A program made the translations under genes and the position numbers. This document shows, piece by piece, positions 5,683 through 7,015 of a stretch of 7,015 nucleotides of DNA. Numbering within the stretch: position 1 is the first letter of the stretch; the number at the start of each line of letters is the position of its first letter. This DNA is from an uncultured Pseudorhodoferax sp. (GTDB lineage: Bacteria; Pseudomonadota; Gammaproteobacteria; Burkholderiales; Burkholderiaceae): contig CAJYRH010000444.1 in NCBI GenBank assembly GCA_913776795.1, positions 1 through 7,015 on the forward strand, given 5' to 3'. The notes beneath the pieces were generated by a model, which saw nothing but the letters and a program-made list of their open reading frames with translations, was not told where the DNA came from and did no database searches.

Positions 5683-7015
5683 GATGCCGCGGCGCCCGCG
5701 CCGGCACCTGCTGCTGCGCCGGCTGCGGCCGCTCCCGCGGCGGCACCCGCAGCTGCGCCCACGCCGGCGCCGCAGGCGGCCGGCAGCTACGGCGGTGGTG
5801 TGGACCTGGAATGCGACACGCTGGTGCTGGGCGCCGGCCCCGGCGGCTATTCGGCCGCCTTCCGCAGTGCCGACCTGGGCATGAAGACCGTGCTCGTGGA
5901 GCGTTACGCCACGCTCGGTGGCGTCTGCCTGAACGTGGGCTGCATCCCCTCCAAGGCGCTGCTGCACGTGGCCGCCGTGATGGACGAGGTCAGGCACTTC
6001 GCCGACCTGGGCATCGACTACGGCGCACCCAAGGTCGACCGTGCCAAGCTGCTCGCGCACAAGAACAAGGTGGTCGGCAAGCTGACGGGCGGTCTCACGG
6101 CCATGGCGAAGATGCGCAAGGTGACCACCGTGCGCGGCGTCGGTAGCTTCATCGATCCGCACCACCTGGAGGTGCAGGAGACCTCGGGCAGCGGCCAGGA
6201 GGTCTCCGGCAAGAAGCAGGTCATCAAGTTCCGCCACTGCATCATCGCGGCCGGCTCGCAGGCCGTGCACCTGCCGTTCATGCCCAAGGACGACCCGCGC
6301 GTGGTCGACTCCACGGGCGCGCTGGACCTGGCGACCGACCCCAAGCGCATGCTGATCCTGGGCGGCGGCATCATCGGCCTGGAGATGGGCACGGTCTACT
6401 CCACGCTGGGCGCGCGGCTCGACGTTGTGGAGATGCTGGACGGCCTCATGCAAGGGGCCGACCGCGACCTCGTCAAGGTCTGGCAGAAGATGAACGCGCC
6501 GCGCTTCGACAACATCATGACCAGCACCAAGACCGTGGGCGCCGAGGCGACCAAGGAGGGCATCAAGGTCATGTTCGAAGGTGCCAACGCACCCAAGGAG
6601 CCCCAGGTCTACGACTTGGTGCTGCAGGCCGTGGGCCGCACGCCCAACGGCAAGAAGATCGGCGCCGAGAAGGCAGGCGTCGCCGTGAGCGACCGTGGCT
6701 TCATCCCGGTCGACATCCAGATGCGCACCAACGTGCCGCACATCTTCGCCATCGGCGACATCGTGGGCCAGCCCATGCTGGCGCACAAGGCCGTGCACGA
6801 GGCCCATGTGGCGGCCGAGGTCATCGCCGGAGAGCAGAAGGGCGACAAGGAACTGCTGAGCGCGGCCTTCAACGCCCGCGTGATCCCCAGCGTGGCCTAC
6901 ACCGACCCCGAGGTCGCCTGGGTGGGCCTGACCGAGGACCAGGCCAAGGCGCAGGGCGTCAAGGTCAAGAAGGGCCTCTTCCCGTGGACGGCCTCGGGCC
7001 GCGCCATCGCCAACG
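5446..7015 (+). CDS. lpdA: Dihydrolipoyl dehydrogenase, E3 with N-terminal lipoyl domain (3' end cut)
   Basis: The window holds 523 codons of a flavoprotein that reoxidises dihydrolipoyl groups of E2 and reduces NAD+. Residues 1-79 are a lipoyl domain (K43 in ESDKAS), residues about 81-118 an Ala/Pro linker ending in a Gly patch, and then comes the E3 body. FAD binding is shown by GAGPGG at 129-134 and the AIGD motif (D438). The redox disulfide is CLNVGC (C161, C166), followed by IPSKALL. The NAD-binding fold has GGGIIG at 306-311. The dimerisation domain begins around residue 470 ([10 protein letters not shown]) and is cut by the window; the active-site His-Glu pair lies in the missing part, about 75-85 residues by comparison with the family. 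E3 enzymes with their own lipoyl domain are known in beta-proteobacteria such as Neisseria and Ralstonia. The start is supported by the Shine-Dalgarno and by the lipoyl fold beginning at codon 3. Confidence 0.97.
   Translation, partial: MASIDIKVPDIGDFSEVAVIELLVQVGDTIKPEQSLITVESDKASMEIPSSHGGKVTALKVAVGDKVSEGSVVLTLEAADAAAPAPAPAAAPAAAAPAAAPAAAPTPAPQAAGSYGGGVDLECDTLVLGAGPGGYSAAFRSADLGMKTVLVERYATLGGVCLNVGCIPSKALLHVAAVMDEVRHFADLGIDYGAPKVDRAKLLAHKNKVVGKLTGGLTAMAKMRKVTTVRGVGSFIDPHHLEVQETSGSGQEVSGKKQVIKFRHCIIAAGSQAVHLPFMPKDDPRVVDSTGALDLATDPKRMLILGGGIIGLEMGTVYSTLGARLDVVEMLDGLMQGADRDLVKVWQKMNAPRFDNIMTSTKTVGAEATKEGIKVMFEGANAPKEPQVYDLVLQAVGRTPNGKKIGAEKAGVAVSDRGFIPVDIQMRTNVPHIFAIGDIVGQPMLAHKAVHEAHVAAEVIAGEQKGDKELLSAAFNARVIPSVAYTDPEVAWVGLTEDQAKAQGVKVKKGLFPWTASGRAIAN

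Noticed and set aside
5392..6807. A 471-codon minus-strand open frame opposite lpdA, and a 580-codon one opposite aceF (3083-4825).
   Set aside because: They have the same mirror-image composition artefact: His/Asp/Val/Leu/Arg-rich translation with no recognisable fold, lying over conserved enzyme genes.
1..7015. Mobile elements, CRISPR arrays, tRNA or rRNA genes.
   Set aside because: No transposase-like frame, terminal inverted repeats, regularly spaced repeats or tRNA-like cloverleaf were seen; the repeats present are lipoyl-domain and Ala/Pro coding repeats.

Overview
The window is a high-GC stretch (roughly two-thirds G+C) that looks like a betaproteobacterial chromosome, most likely Burkholderiales and probably Comamonadaceae. 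The basis is the single-chain (homodimer-type) AceE, an AceF with two lipoyl domains, an E3 that carries its own N-terminal lipoyl domain, and a proteasome-like gene of betaproteobacterial type inside the cluster. The genus cannot be fixed from this sequence alone.

Layout: (1) At 1-176 on the minus strand lies the 5' end of a divergent gene for a membrane-anchored protein, possibly a sensor histidine kinase. (2) At 177-378 is a divergent intergenic region with an AT-rich promoter island (about 256-304) and a GC-rich leader with overlapping inverted repeats, ending in a good Shine-Dalgarno for aceE. (3) At 379-3102 is aceE (pyruvate dehydrogenase E1). (4) At 3134-4810 is aceF (dihydrolipoyl acetyltransferase E2). 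(5) At 4824-5408 is a 194-residue N-terminal-threonine (Ntn) hydrolase of the HslV/proteasome beta superfamily, best matched to the betaproteobacterial proteasome homolog (BPH). (6) At 5446-7015 is the 5' part of lpdA (E3), cut by the window end.

The four plus-strand genes are separated by only 31, 13 and 37 bases with no convincing terminator between them, so they look like one operon. E1 decarboxylates pyruvate and reductively acetylates the lipoyl-lysines of E2 (K43, K159), E2 passes the acetyl group to CoA, and E3 reoxidises the dihydrolipoyl groups to make NADH. The same lipoyl module appears three times, twice in E2 and once in E3, with a 20-base block identical in all three.

The most interesting element is the proteasome-like gene placed between E2 and E3. 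It keeps the N-terminal Thr-Thr, the Asp17-equivalent, a Lys33-equivalent and the GSG motif, so it looks catalytically competent. It has no visible Shine-Dalgarno and follows a four-codon mini-ORF whose stop overlaps its start, which suggests its translation is coupled to aceF. No unfoldase is encoded in the window. The family is not new as far as I recall, but its role and the meaning of this operon position appear open.
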